Part shown: one piece after another, positions 1-5,303 of the stretch
Numbering within the stretch: position 1 is the stretch's first letter
How the letters are laid out: every line of letters begins with the position of its first letter
NCBI GenBank assembly: GCA_017626655.1
Contig: JAGAIH010000151.1
Location: forward strand, 1 to 6,723
Length of the DNA stretch: 6,723 bases
DNA from: Clostridia bacterium
Lineage (GTDB): Bacteria > Bacillota_A > Clostridia > Oscillospirales > CAG-272
Reading direction: 5' to 3'
Made by a program: the position numbers and the translations under genes
The notes under the pieces: model-generated
What the model was told of the DNA's origin: nothing
Seen by the model: only the letters and a program-made list of their open reading frames with translations
The model's database searches: none

Positions 1-45
1 AAACCCAAATTTGAAAACGAACTGAATTGTAACCTTATGGTTTCC

Positions 46-750
46 TTACCCCACCGTGACCTCGGTCAGCACCATGTTGTGGTCGGTGACCTTGTCCTTT
101 TGGGTATTCACGGTGCGGGTATTGGCCGTCCCGACCCTTCCCGCTGTGAGGATATGGTCGATGGAGCGGTCGGCGTAGGTGACGAGGCCTTGATGGGCCT
201 GTCTCACCCAGGGGATGTAGCGGGCGACCTTCTTGGGGCCTGTGTTGAAGTCGCCGCAACAGACGAAGCCCTCGGGGTGGGCGCGGTAGTACGCGGTCAA
301 TACGTCGTTCAGGCAGGCGAGGGTCTCGGTGTTGGACTCCTCGTTCTCCACCGATAGATGGGTGTTGAAGACCGTCACGGGAGTTCCGTCCACGTCCAGC
401 ACCGCGTAGCCACAGGAGGTACCCTGGGTGGCGATGTGAACCGAATAGTTGACCGTCCTGCTCTCCAGGATGGAGTAGCGGGAGAGGATGGCGGTACCGT
501 ACTCACCGCCCTGGAAGTCGCGGATCTTGATGAAGTAGTGGTGCTGAAGCTCCGTATGCTCGGCAAGATATGCGGGCATATCCACCCTATCTGAACGGGC
601 AGCGCCTCGGTCCACCTCCTGGAGGCAGACCACGTCGGCTCCGCTTTGGCTGATCTGCTCGGCCAGGCGGCAGAGGTTATCCTCGGTGTAATGCCCTTCG
701 CGGAAGTGGGCGGAGCAGATATTGAAGCTGGCAAGAGTAAAGGTCGGCAT
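46..750 (-). CDS. Endonuclease/exonuclease/phosphatase (EEP) family metal-dependent hydrolase
   Basis: A 234-residue protein of the EEP (DNase I / sphingomyelinase / ExoIII-like) fold. The usual Mg-dependent active-site set can be read in order: SFN (N10), LQEVD (E45), EYGTAILSR (Y84), NTHL (N129, H131), GDFN (D167, N169), SIDHI (D198, H199) and TDHNMV (D223, H224). It therefore looks catalytically intact. Length is near the minimum for a lone EEP domain, and there is no signal peptide or membrane helix, so it should be cytoplasmic. The substrate cannot be read from sequence: a nucleic acid, a phospholipid-like or a small phosphodiester are all possible. It is the last gene of the rluA-bgl-eep operon, 12 nt after the glucosidase stop, with a GAGGG ribosome site just before its ATG. 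It ends with TAA, and no clear terminator is visible in the 45 bases left before the window edge. The fold is certain; the exact role is unknown. Confidence 0.9.
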   Translation of the reverse strand: MPTFTLASFNICSAHFREGHYTEDNLCRLAEQISQSGADVVCLQEVDRGAARSDRVDMPAYLAEHTELQHHYFIKIRDFQGGEYGTAILSRYSILESRTVNYSVHIATQGTSCGYAVLDVDGTPVTVFNTHLSVENEESNTETLACLNDVLTAYYRAHPEGFVCCGDFNTGPKKVARYIPWVRQAHQGLVTYADRSIDHILTAGRVGTANTRTVNTQKDKVTDHNMVLTEVTVG

Positions 751-762
751 GGTGTTTCCCTC

Positions 763-2112
763 TTACTTGGCGTTTTCGTCGGCGTTCTCGCGGGCCTTGC
801 GGATGAAGTCGCGGTAGAAGTAGGCGGACTTCTTCCACTTGGTCTCCCCCGTGGCGAAGTCGGTCCGGGCGATCCCGAACTTGAAGTTGTAGGCGGCGGA
901 CCACTCGAAGTTGTCCATAAGGCTCCAGAGGTAGTAGCCGCGGACGTCGAAGCCCTCGTCGATGGCCTTCTCCAGCCACTCCAGGAAGCCCTCCACGTAG
1001 CGGATGCGGTCGTTATCCGCCACGATGCCGTCGGGGCCTACGGGCTCGCTACCCTCGAAGTAGGTGCCGTTCTCGGTGATATAGATGGGACACTTAATCT
1101 GATAGAGATCGTGGAGCAGGTGGATGGCGTCATAGACAGCCTTGGGGTAGTATTCGGTGCGGTTGTTGAGGAAGTTACCGCCCTGGGAGAAGTCCATCCG
1201 GGCCTTCTCGCTGACCGTGACGGGGACGCGGTTGTAGACGTTGAGGCCGAAGAAGTCCAGGGGCTGGCCCGTCAGCTCGAAGTCGTGAGGCTCCATCTTC
1301 ATGAGGGTGCCTTCCTTCTCCAGATGCTCCAGGATGTAGTCGCTGTAGCGGCCCGCCAGGATTGGGTCGGTGTAGAACTTCCAGTTGCGCTCGTCCTGGT
1401 CGACCATGAGGGCGATATCCTCGGGGGAATCCGTGAGGGCGTGGCGCTTCCAGATATCAATGACCACGCCGATCCTGGAATCCTTGGGATTGGCGGCGCG
1501 GAAGGCCTCCACGCCCTTACCGTGGGCGACCAGGATGTTGTGGCGGGCCTGGTTCCCCCAGGACTCGTTATAGTAGCCGGGGGCAAAGCCGCCGTGGGCG
1601 TAGCCCACGTAGGTGGCGATGGGCTCGTTGACGGTGGACCACATGGGAACCGTGTCACCGAAGGCGGAAAACATCTTGTGGGCGTACTCTCCGAACCACT
1701 CGATGGAGTCGCGGTTGACCCAGCCGCCGCGGTCCTCCAGCACCTGGGGGAGATCCCAATGGTAGAGGGTGACGTTAGGGGTGATGCCGTTCTCGTTCAG
1801 AGCGTTGATGACCCGCTTGTAGTAGTCCATGCCCTTGTCGTTGAGTTGACCCACACCGTTCGGCAGGACGCGGGACCAGGAGATGGAGAAGCGGTAGGAG
1901 TTGACCCCCAGTGCCTTCATGGAGGCGAGGTCACGGTCGAATTTGTGGTAGCTGTCGCAGGCGATCGTGGGGAGGTCACCGTTGTGGGTCTTGCCGGGCT
2001 TGGCGGCGAATGTGTCCCAGATGGAGGGGGTGCGGCCATCTTCAAAGGCTGCGCCCTCGATCTGGCCCGCGCTGGTGGCGGTGCCCCACAGGAAATTCTT
2101 GGGAAATGGCAT
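763..2112 (-). CDS. bgl: GH1 beta-glucosidase
   Basis: A 449-residue, full-length family 1 glycoside hydrolase that should release the terminal glucose (or a related sugar) from beta-glucosides such as cellobiose. It starts with the family signature FLWGTATSAGQIEGA (Q17 is the glycone-binding Gln; G16 stands where an aromatic residue is more usual). Then come YHWD (H118), STVNEP with acid/base E163, and YITENG with nucleophile E347, near the usual spacing. Near the C-terminus SLMDNFEW keeps E403 and W404. Known 6-phospho-beta-glucosidases have a Ser/Lys phosphate-binding set there instead, so an unphosphorylated substrate is favoured, and no PTS genes are nearby. There is no signal peptide, so it acts inside the cell on imported beta-glucosides. 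The ATG has AAAGGAG upstream and lies 24 nt after the stop of the pseudouridine synthase gene, so the two are co-transcribed. Exact sugar specificity is not readable. Confidence 0.96.
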   Translation of the reverse strand: MPFPKNFLWGTATSAGQIEGAAFEDGRTPSIWDTFAAKPGKTHNGDLPTIACDSYHKFDRDLASMKALGVNSYRFSISWSRVLPNGVGQLNDKGMDYYKRVINALNENGITPNVTLYHWDLPQVLEDRGGWVNRDSIEWFGEYAHKMFSAFGDTVPMWSTVNEPIATYVGYAHGGFAPGYYNESWGNQARHNILVAHGKGVEAFRAANPKDSRIGVVIDIWKRHALTDSPEDIALMVDQDERNWKFYTDPILAGRYSDYILEHLEKEGTLMKMEPHDFELTGQPLDFFGLNVYNRVPVTVSEKARMDFSQGGNFLNNRTEYYPKAVYDAIHLLHDLYQIKCPIYITENGTYFEGSEPVGPDGIVADNDRIRYVEGFLEWLEKAIDEGFDVRGYYLWSLMDNFEWSAAYNFKFGIARTDFATGETKWKKSAYFYRDFIRKARENADENAK

Positions 2113-2136
2113 GGTTTGGCTCCTTTCGGATGGTAT

Positions 2137-2802
2137 TTATGGATCGGTATGAATATTCGGAAAGCAGCTCCAGGGGAAGGCTGTGCTGTCGGGCAGGGTC
2201 TCCGTGGAGATAGTCTCCCCCGTGATGGGATGCGGGAAGGTCAAGCGGTATGCCCACAGGCCGATGAAGGGGGCCTTCTCACGGCTGCCGTACTTACCAT
2301 CCCCCACAAGAGGCAGGCCTCGGGAGGCGAATTGGACCCGAATCTGATGGGTGCGGCCCGTATGAAGGCGGACAAGGACCAGGGTATGACCGCTTGGGTC
2401 GGTCTCCAGAACTATGTAGTCCAATAGCGCTTCCTTGCTTCCCTTGCGTCCGCCGTCGGTGACGAAGGCCTTATTCTTTTGCTTATCGTGAAAGAGAAAA
2501 TCCCTCATCTGCCCCTCGGTCTCACGGGGCGGTGCCGAGAGAACGGCGAGATATTCCTTGCGAAACCGGCTGTGATCCTGCACCAGGGCGCAGAGCTTGG
2601 CGGTGGACTTCGGGGTAAGACCGAAGACCATGACCCCGCCCGTGGGGGTGTCCAAGCGGTGGATCAAGCTTGCGGCGGGATACTCCCCCTGTAGCCGTGT
2701 CAGAAGGTCGGGCTGACCCGAGGGATCGGGCTGGGAAGGGACTCCGGCGGGCTTGCGGACCAGAAGGAGGTCACGGTCCTTGTGTAGGATATGCAGTTCC
2801 AT
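2137..2802 (-). CDS. RluA-family RNA pseudouridine synthase (short form, no S4 domain)
   Basis: A 221-residue enzyme that converts specific uridines in rRNA or tRNA to pseudouridine. The catalytic motif is HRLDTPTGG with Asp51; the more common version is HRLDxxTSG, so the Ser is Gly here. Further family marks are KEYLAVL (82-88), HTGRTHQIRVQFA (147-159) and VGDGKYG (166-172). The N-terminal S4 RNA-binding domain of RluC/RluD/RluB types is absent, so this is a compact RluA-like form; the target uridine cannot be assigned. An in-frame ATG at 2916 exists, but it lies upstream of the promoter and adds a low-complexity basic stretch. The ATG at 2802 has AAAGGAGG 5 nt away and is about 18 nt from the predicted transcription start, so it is the start chosen. 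It is the first gene of the operon with the glucosidase and EEP hydrolase, a pairing with no obvious functional logic. Confidence 0.93.
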   Translation of the reverse strand: MELHILHKDRDLLLVRKPAGVPSQPDPSGQPDLLTRLQGEYPAASLIHRLDTPTGGVMVFGLTPKSTAKLCALVQDHSRFRKEYLAVLSAPPRETEGQMRDFLFHDKQKNKAFVTDGGRKGSKEALLDYIVLETDPSGHTLVLVRLHTGRTHQIRVQFASRGLPLVGDGKYGSREKAPFIGLWAYRLTFPHPITGETISTETLPDSTAFPWSCFPNIHTDP

Positions 2803-2807
2803 TTCAG

Positions 2808-2815
2808 CCTCCTTT
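2808..2815 (-). promoter_or_regulatory. Ribosome binding site deciding the RluA-type synthase start
   Basis: AAAGGAGG on the minus strand, 5 nt before the ATG ending at 2802. No comparable site precedes the in-frame ATG at 2916, which also lies upstream of the promoter. Confidence 0.85.
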
Positions 2816-2826
2816 GGGTTTTCCTC

Positions 2827-2855
2827 ATTATACCATATTTGGATCGGTTTGTCAA
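2827..2855 (-). promoter_or_regulatory. Consensus sigma-A promoter of the rluA-bgl-eep operon
   Basis: On the minus strand TTGACA (2855-2850) and TATAAT (2832-2827) are separated by exactly 17 bp, with a TGG just before the -10 (extended -10). Both hexamers are perfect consensus. Transcription should start near 2820, giving a leader of about 18 nt that contains the ribosome site. This suggests strong constitutive expression unless a repressor acts. Confidence 0.88.
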
Positions 2856-2878
2856 CGCGCCGTGTTTTTCTGCGCCTT

Positions 2879-2900
2879 ATTTTTTTATCGGTAAAAAAAT
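2879..2900. repeat. Perfect 9-bp A/T inverted repeat with TCGG centre
   Basis: ATTTTTTTA, then TCGG, then TAAAAAAAT: a perfect inverted repeat in the gap between the divergent synthase operon and the small membrane protein gene. It lies upstream of both -35 regions (2850-2855 on minus, about 2931 on plus). It may act as curved DNA or an UP-like element for either promoter, or as a weak hairpin. Function is inferred only from position. Confidence 0.55.
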
Positions 2901-2930
2901 TCAAACAGATTTTCAAATATTCATACGCAG

Positions 2931-2958
2931 TTCACGATTTTAGGATATACTGTATACA
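2931..2958 (+). promoter_or_regulatory. Probable promoter of the small membrane protein gene, overlapped by a dyad
   Basis: TTCACG (2931-2936) and TATACA (2953-2958) are 16 bp apart; a second -10-like TATACT lies at 2946-2951 but has no good -35 partner. The -10 sits inside a dyad, ATATACT (2945-2951) / AGTATAT (2959-2965), flanking the palindromic GTATAC core. This layout suits a repressor site. The promoter is weaker than the others in the window. Confidence 0.5.
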
Positions 2959-2965
2959 AGTATAT

Positions 2966-2984
2966 GGGAAACTAGTCATTTCCC
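2966..2984 (+). promoter_or_regulatory. Short hairpin at the predicted 5' end of the small-protein mRNA
   Basis: GGGAAA (2966-2971) and TTTCCC (2979-2984) form a perfect 6-bp stem with a 7-nt loop. If transcription starts 7 nt after the -10, the mRNA begins at about this stem, just ahead of the AAGGAGG at 2994-3000. A 5'-terminal stem can protect an mRNA from decay; whether it does so here is inference. Confidence 0.4.
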
Positions 2985-3009
2985 TATCAACGTAAGGAGG
3001 AAATTCACC

Positions 3010-3261
3010 ATGTTCTGCTTCCACAAGAAAAAGAAGAAGAATAACAACACCATCTGGGTCATCATCGGGATCGTGGTTGGTGTGGCCGCCGCCGCTGTCG
3101 GTGGTTACTTCCTGTTCACCAAGGTGCTGAAGGACAAGCTCTGCAAGAAGAAGTGCGAGTGCGTCGAGGAGTGCTGCGATGAGGTCATCGACGAGACCTG
3201 CGAGGCCTGCGAGGAGATCGCTGAGGTCGTCGAAGAAGTCGTTGAGGCTGTCGAGGAGTAA
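3010..3261 (+). CDS. Small single-pass membrane protein, Cys- and Glu-rich, unknown function
   Basis: An 83-residue protein I do not recognise. The N-terminus is basic (HKKKKK, residues 5-10). One hydrophobic helix spans about residues 15-37 and includes an Ala/Gly stretch. It is followed by a Lys-rich turn (38-48), then seven cysteines at 45, 49, 51, 55, 56, 64 and 67 (pattern C-x3-C-x-C-x3-CC-x7-C-x2-C), and a tail of Glu and Val repeats (about 68-83) that could form an acidic amphipathic helix. An eighth Cys is at position 3. It resembles a membrane-anchored metal- or redox-binding miniprotein, but no family signature is present. The evidence that it is real is a strong AAGGAGG 9 nt before the ATG, G/C-ended codons like its neighbours, its own candidate promoter, and a terminator 18 nt after the TAA. 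It stands alone, convergent with the XRE-membrane gene. Confidence 0.8.
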   Translation: MFCFHKKKKKNNNTIWVIIGIVVGVAAAAVGGYFLFTKVLKDKLCKKKCECVEECCDEVIDETCEACEEIAEVVEEVVEAVEE

Positions 3262-3279
3262 TTCTTCCAAAACAAAATT

Positions 3280-3306
3280 GCCACCGAGCTTTTCGGTGGC
3301 TTTTTT
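3280..3306. terminator. Bidirectional intrinsic terminator
   Basis: GCCACCGA (3280-3287) pairs perfectly with TCGGTGGC (3293-3300) around a 5-nt loop, followed by six T on the plus strand. On the minus strand the stem is followed by TTTTGTTTT-type sequence. It therefore closes both the small membrane protein gene (stop at 3261) and the convergent XRE gene (stop at 3312). Confidence 0.9.
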
Positions 3307-3311
3307 GTTGT

Positions 3312-3971
3312 TCAGTTGTTCCCGCTCTGCTTGAGTCTGGACCACATGATGATGATGGCCTGGCCGGGGATACCCAGGGAGAAAATCAGCCATAGGTTTC
3401 GATCGGCGAAGAGGAGGACGGGGATGTAGATCAGGGCCAGTATCGACCACATGAGCAGGGAGATGATGAGGTAATTGCGGCGGCGGTTGAACCAGATGGA
3501 GTTCATGACCAGCCACACGATGAAGGAGGCGGGGACCGCGCAAGCGAAGACCACCCAGTTGGAGCGGTAGTCCAAGGACGCCGTATCGAACACGATGAAC
3601 AGCACCAGGGCGGCGATCCATACCAGGAGAACGCTCATGCCTGTGACGAAGCCGCGGGTTCGCAGGCTCTGGCGCTTTTTCATGGTATCGTCGGTCGCTT
3701 CCTCCGGGACGGCGGGCTTGGTCTCCTCGTGAACGTCGGTCAGAAGGTAATCCACGGTCACGCCGTACATATCGGCGATCTGCTTGAGCACCAGGACGTC
3801 GGGAATGGATTCTCCACGCTCCCATTTGGAGATGGCCTTATCGGTATAGTTCAGCTTGGCGGCCAAATCCTGTTGGGTCATGCCGTTCTTTTTGCGTAGC
3901 TCCGCGATGTTGGCCGCGATAACGGCCTTCAGGGCGTCTTGGTTCAGGGTGATGATCTCGGTGCCTTCCAC
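3312..3971 (-). CDS. XRE-family HTH transcriptional regulator with four C-terminal membrane helices
   Basis: A 219-residue protein from a GTG start. Residues about 20-77 form a Cro/C1-type helix-turn-helix (LRKKNGMTQQDLAAKL, then AISKWERGESIPDV, then YGVTVDYLL). A charged linker (about 80-106) leads to four hydrophobic segments at about 109-128, 138-158, 166-187 and 193-210, with basic residues (FNRRRN) between helices two and three. This predicts a DNA-binding domain tethered at the inner face of the membrane, an architecture common in clostridia; the sensed signal is unknown. The in-frame ATG at 4004 lacks a ribosome site, while the GTG at 3971 has AAAAGGAGG 7 nt upstream. The gene is transcribed divergently from degV and convergent with the small membrane protein gene. 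All three GTATAC-type sites in the window lie in the gaps beyond these two genes' ends, so autoregulation and control of the neighbours are plausible but unproven. Confidence 0.92.
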   Translation of the reverse strand: MEGTEIITLNQDALKAVIAANIAELRKKNGMTQQDLAAKLNYTDKAISKWERGESIPDVLVLKQIADMYGVTVDYLLTDVHEETKPAVPEEATDDTMKKRQSLRTRGFVTGMSVLLVWIAALVLFIVFDTASLDYRSNWVVFACAVPASFIVWLVMNSIWFNRRRNYLIISLLMWSILALIYIPVLLFADRNLWLIFSLGIPGQAIIIMWSRLKQSGNN

Positions 3972-3978
3972 GTCACTT

Positions 3979-3987
3979 CCTCCTTTT
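3979..3987 (-). promoter_or_regulatory. Ribosome binding site supporting the GTG start of the XRE gene
   Basis: AAAAGGAGG on the minus strand, 7 nt before the GTG ending at 3971. The alternative ATG at 4004 is preceded by AACAATTGA with no Shine-Dalgarno match. Confidence 0.8.
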
Positions 3988-4034
3988 CCGCCGTTTATGG
4001 GCATTCAATTGTTGATTTGTCAATTTCTACTGTC

Positions 4035-4063
4035 AGTATACCATATCCGAAGGCGTTTGTCAA
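4035..4063 (-). promoter_or_regulatory. Consensus sigma-A promoter of the XRE-membrane gene
   Basis: TTGACA (4063-4058), a 17-bp spacer and TATACT (4040-4035) on the minus strand, with TGG before the -10. The predicted start near 4028 gives a leader of about 57 nt to the GTG. Just downstream, TACTG-T-CAGTA (4028-4038 on the plus strand) is a perfect 5-bp dyad overlapping the -10 and could be an operator. The upstream side (4064-4110) is A/G-rich on this strand, with A tracts as in UP elements. Confidence 0.88.
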
Positions 4064-4133
4064 GACTTTTCCTTTTATTTTCAACGTGTTTTCTCATTTT
4101 CTTTTCTTGTCGGATTTCTGCTCTAACGGGCAT

Positions 4134-4184
4134 TCTACCCTCGGTAGAGATCGTTTTTCTCATGTTTCTACCGTCAATCTACCG
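4134..4184. repeat. TCTACC(G) repeat cluster upstream of degV
   Basis: TCTACC occurs at 4134-4139, 4167-4173 (TCTACCG) and 4178-4184 (TCTACCG), with the inverted copy GGTAGA at 4143-4148. The first pair makes a 6-3-6 palindrome. The two TCTACCG copies are direct repeats 11 bp apart, and the first TCTACC is 33 bp (3 x 11) before them. This helical phasing, upstream of the degV -35 at 4214, suggests a binding site for a regulator such as the divergent XRE protein or an OmpR-type response regulator. The rest of the 330-bp gap (3972-4301) holds the two promoters and T-rich sequence; no gene is seen there. Confidence 0.5.
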
Positions 4185-4187
4185 ATA

Positions 4188-4200
4188 GTATACAAGATAT
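4188..4200 (+). promoter_or_regulatory. GTATACAAG-ATAT motif, candidate operator
   Basis: GTATACAAG followed by ATAT. The same 9-mer followed by TATAT occurs at 2952-2965 in the promoter of the small membrane protein gene, and AGTATACC-ATAT lies over the XRE -10 (4035-4046). By eye I find no GTATAC inside the coding regions. It may be a shared regulator site; function is inferred from position only. Confidence 0.35.
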
Positions 4201-4213
4201 CGCCATTGACGTC

Positions 4214-4242
4214 TTGACTGATTCGTCATTTTGGTGTATAAT
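4214..4242 (+). promoter_or_regulatory. Sigma-A promoter of degV
   Basis: TTGACT (4214-4219), a 17-bp spacer and a perfect TATAAT (4237-4242). Transcription should begin near 4249, giving a leader of about 53 nt. A TGACG (4207-4211) / CGTCA (4224-4228) dyad brackets the -35. Confidence 0.88.
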
Positions 4243-4301
4243 AATACCATAAAACACCCGCGAAGCAGGGTTGACCTTCCACCCGTAAAGGAGAACCAGA
4301 T

Positions 4302-5168
4302 ATGAACAACTACGTCATTTTTACCGACTCCGCCTGCGACATTACCCCTGAGGTTCTGGCCGATTGGGGCGTGCGCTGCGTGAGCCTTGAGTTCCGCTTC
4401 GACCATATTGACAAGGACTTCAAGAACGAGGATATGCCCATCAAGGAGTTCTACCGGAATATGCGCGACGGCCACGTCGCCAAGACCAACGCCGTCAACG
4501 CCGAGACCTTCCGCCAGAATTTCGAGCCTGTTCTGGCCGAGGGGACCGATATCCTGTACCTGGGCTTCTCCTCCGGCCTGTCCACCACCTTCCAGCAGGG
4601 CAAGCTGGCCGCCGAGGACCTGGCTGAGAAATACCCCGAGCGCAAGATCATCGCCATCGACACCCTCTGCGCCTCTGCCGGCGAGGGTCTGATCGTCAAG
4701 CTGGTCCTGGACAAGAAGAACGAGGGCGCCACCATCGAGGAGGCTGCCGCTTACGCGTGCGAGCTGATCCCCAAGCTGGCTCACTGGTTCACCGTAGAGG
4801 ATCTGGTCTACCTGAAGCGCGGCGGCCGCGTGTCCCCCGCAGTGGCTCTGGTGGGCGGTATGCTCAACATCAAGCCCGTGATGCACGTGGACGACGAGGG
4901 CCACCTCATCAAGGTCGGCACCGTCCGCGGCCGTAAGAATTCCCTGGCGGCTCTCGCGGATAAGCTGATCGAGACCGCAGAGGATCCCGCCAACGGCACC
5001 TTCTTTATCTCCCACGGCGATTGCGACGAGGATGCCAAGACTCTCTGCGATATGCTGGTTGCCAAGGGTGCTAACAACGTTCAGCACATCACCAACGTGG
5101 GCACCGTCATCGGCGCGCACTCCGGCCCCGGCACCATGGCTCTGTTCTTTGTGGCCAAGCAGAGATAA
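4302..5168 (+). CDS. degV: DegV family (FakB-type) fatty-acid-binding protein
   Basis: A 288-residue, full-length DegV domain protein. In studied Firmicutes these proteins (FakB) hold a fatty acid for phosphorylation by the kinase FakA, feeding exogenous fatty acids into phospholipid synthesis. Visible signatures are TDSACDI (8-14), the ligand-loop LGFSSGLSTTFQ (87-98), IDTLCASAGEGL (119-130), LKRGGRVSPA (171-180), the KP of NIKPVM (189-194), and the C-terminal GAHSGPGTMALFF (271-283) with the conserved His274. The segment usually reading T-S-Q-P-S is KTNAVN (61-66) here, which may alter ligand contacts. It is cytoplasmic, with no signal peptide. AAAGGAG (4287-4293) lies 8 nt before the ATG. 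It is a monocistronic unit with its own consensus promoter and terminator. No FakA-like kinase is in the window. The family is certain; the preferred fatty acid is unknown. Confidence 0.95.
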   Translation: MNNYVIFTDSACDITPEVLADWGVRCVSLEFRFDHIDKDFKNEDMPIKEFYRNMRDGHVAKTNAVNAETFRQNFEPVLAEGTDILYLGFSSGLSTTFQQGKLAAEDLAEKYPERKIIAIDTLCASAGEGLIVKLVLDKKNEGATIEEAAAYACELIPKLAHWFTVEDLVYLKRGGRVSPAVALVGGMLNIKPVMHVDDEGHLIKVGTVRGRKNSLAALADKLIETAEDPANGTFFISHGDCDEDAKTLCDMLVAKGANNVQHITNVGTVIGAHSGPGTMALFFVAKQR

Positions 5169-5257
5169 GACCGCCGCTTCCCCATTCGGTTATTCCGCTC
5201 CGCGCGATAACATGCTGACAAAGAACGCTTTCTTTGGTAAGCCTTTATAACAACCCG

Positions 5258-5299
5258 AAACCCACCGACGCTTGTTCGGTGGGTTTTGGTTTTGTTATT
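5258..5299 (+). terminator. Intrinsic terminator of degV
   Basis: AAACCCACCGA (5258-5268) pairs perfectly with TCGGTGGGTTT (5276-5286) around a 7-nt loop, then a T-rich tail. It lies 90 bp after the degV stop. On the minus strand the stem is followed only by TTTCGGG, so it is probably a weaker terminator for the convergent rtcB gene, whose stop is at 5304. Confidence 0.88.
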
Positions 5300-5303
5300 T
5301 GGT

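Noticed and set aside
763..2112. 6-phospho-beta-glucosidase assignment
   Set aside because: The C-terminal NFEW motif (E403, W404) fits unphosphorylated sugars; the Ser/Lys phosphate-binding set is not seen and no PTS genes are adjacent.
646..2427. A 593-codon open frame on the plus strand, opposite the glucosidase and its neighbours
   Set aside because: It is antisense to three well-supported genes, has a Gly/Val/Leu-heavy composition with no family motif, and has no promoter or ribosome site. G+C-rich genes often leave such frames open.
2803..2916. Longer form of the pseudouridine synthase starting at the ATG at 2916
   Set aside because: That ATG lies upstream of the consensus promoter and would not be in the transcript; the extension is low-complexity and basic.
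2932..3825. A 297-codon minus-strand frame over the small membrane protein and part of the XRE gene
   Set aside because: It runs through a strong terminator hairpin and in a different frame through the XRE gene; it has no ribosome site and no recognisable domain.
3972..4004. ATG at 4004 as the XRE gene start
   Set aside because: There is no ribosome site before it, and the strong AAAAGGAGG lies inside the extension, positioned for the GTG at 3971.
4179..5120. A 313-codon minus-strand frame opposite degV
   Set aside because: Antisense shadow; degV has a promoter, ribosome site, terminator and family motifs.
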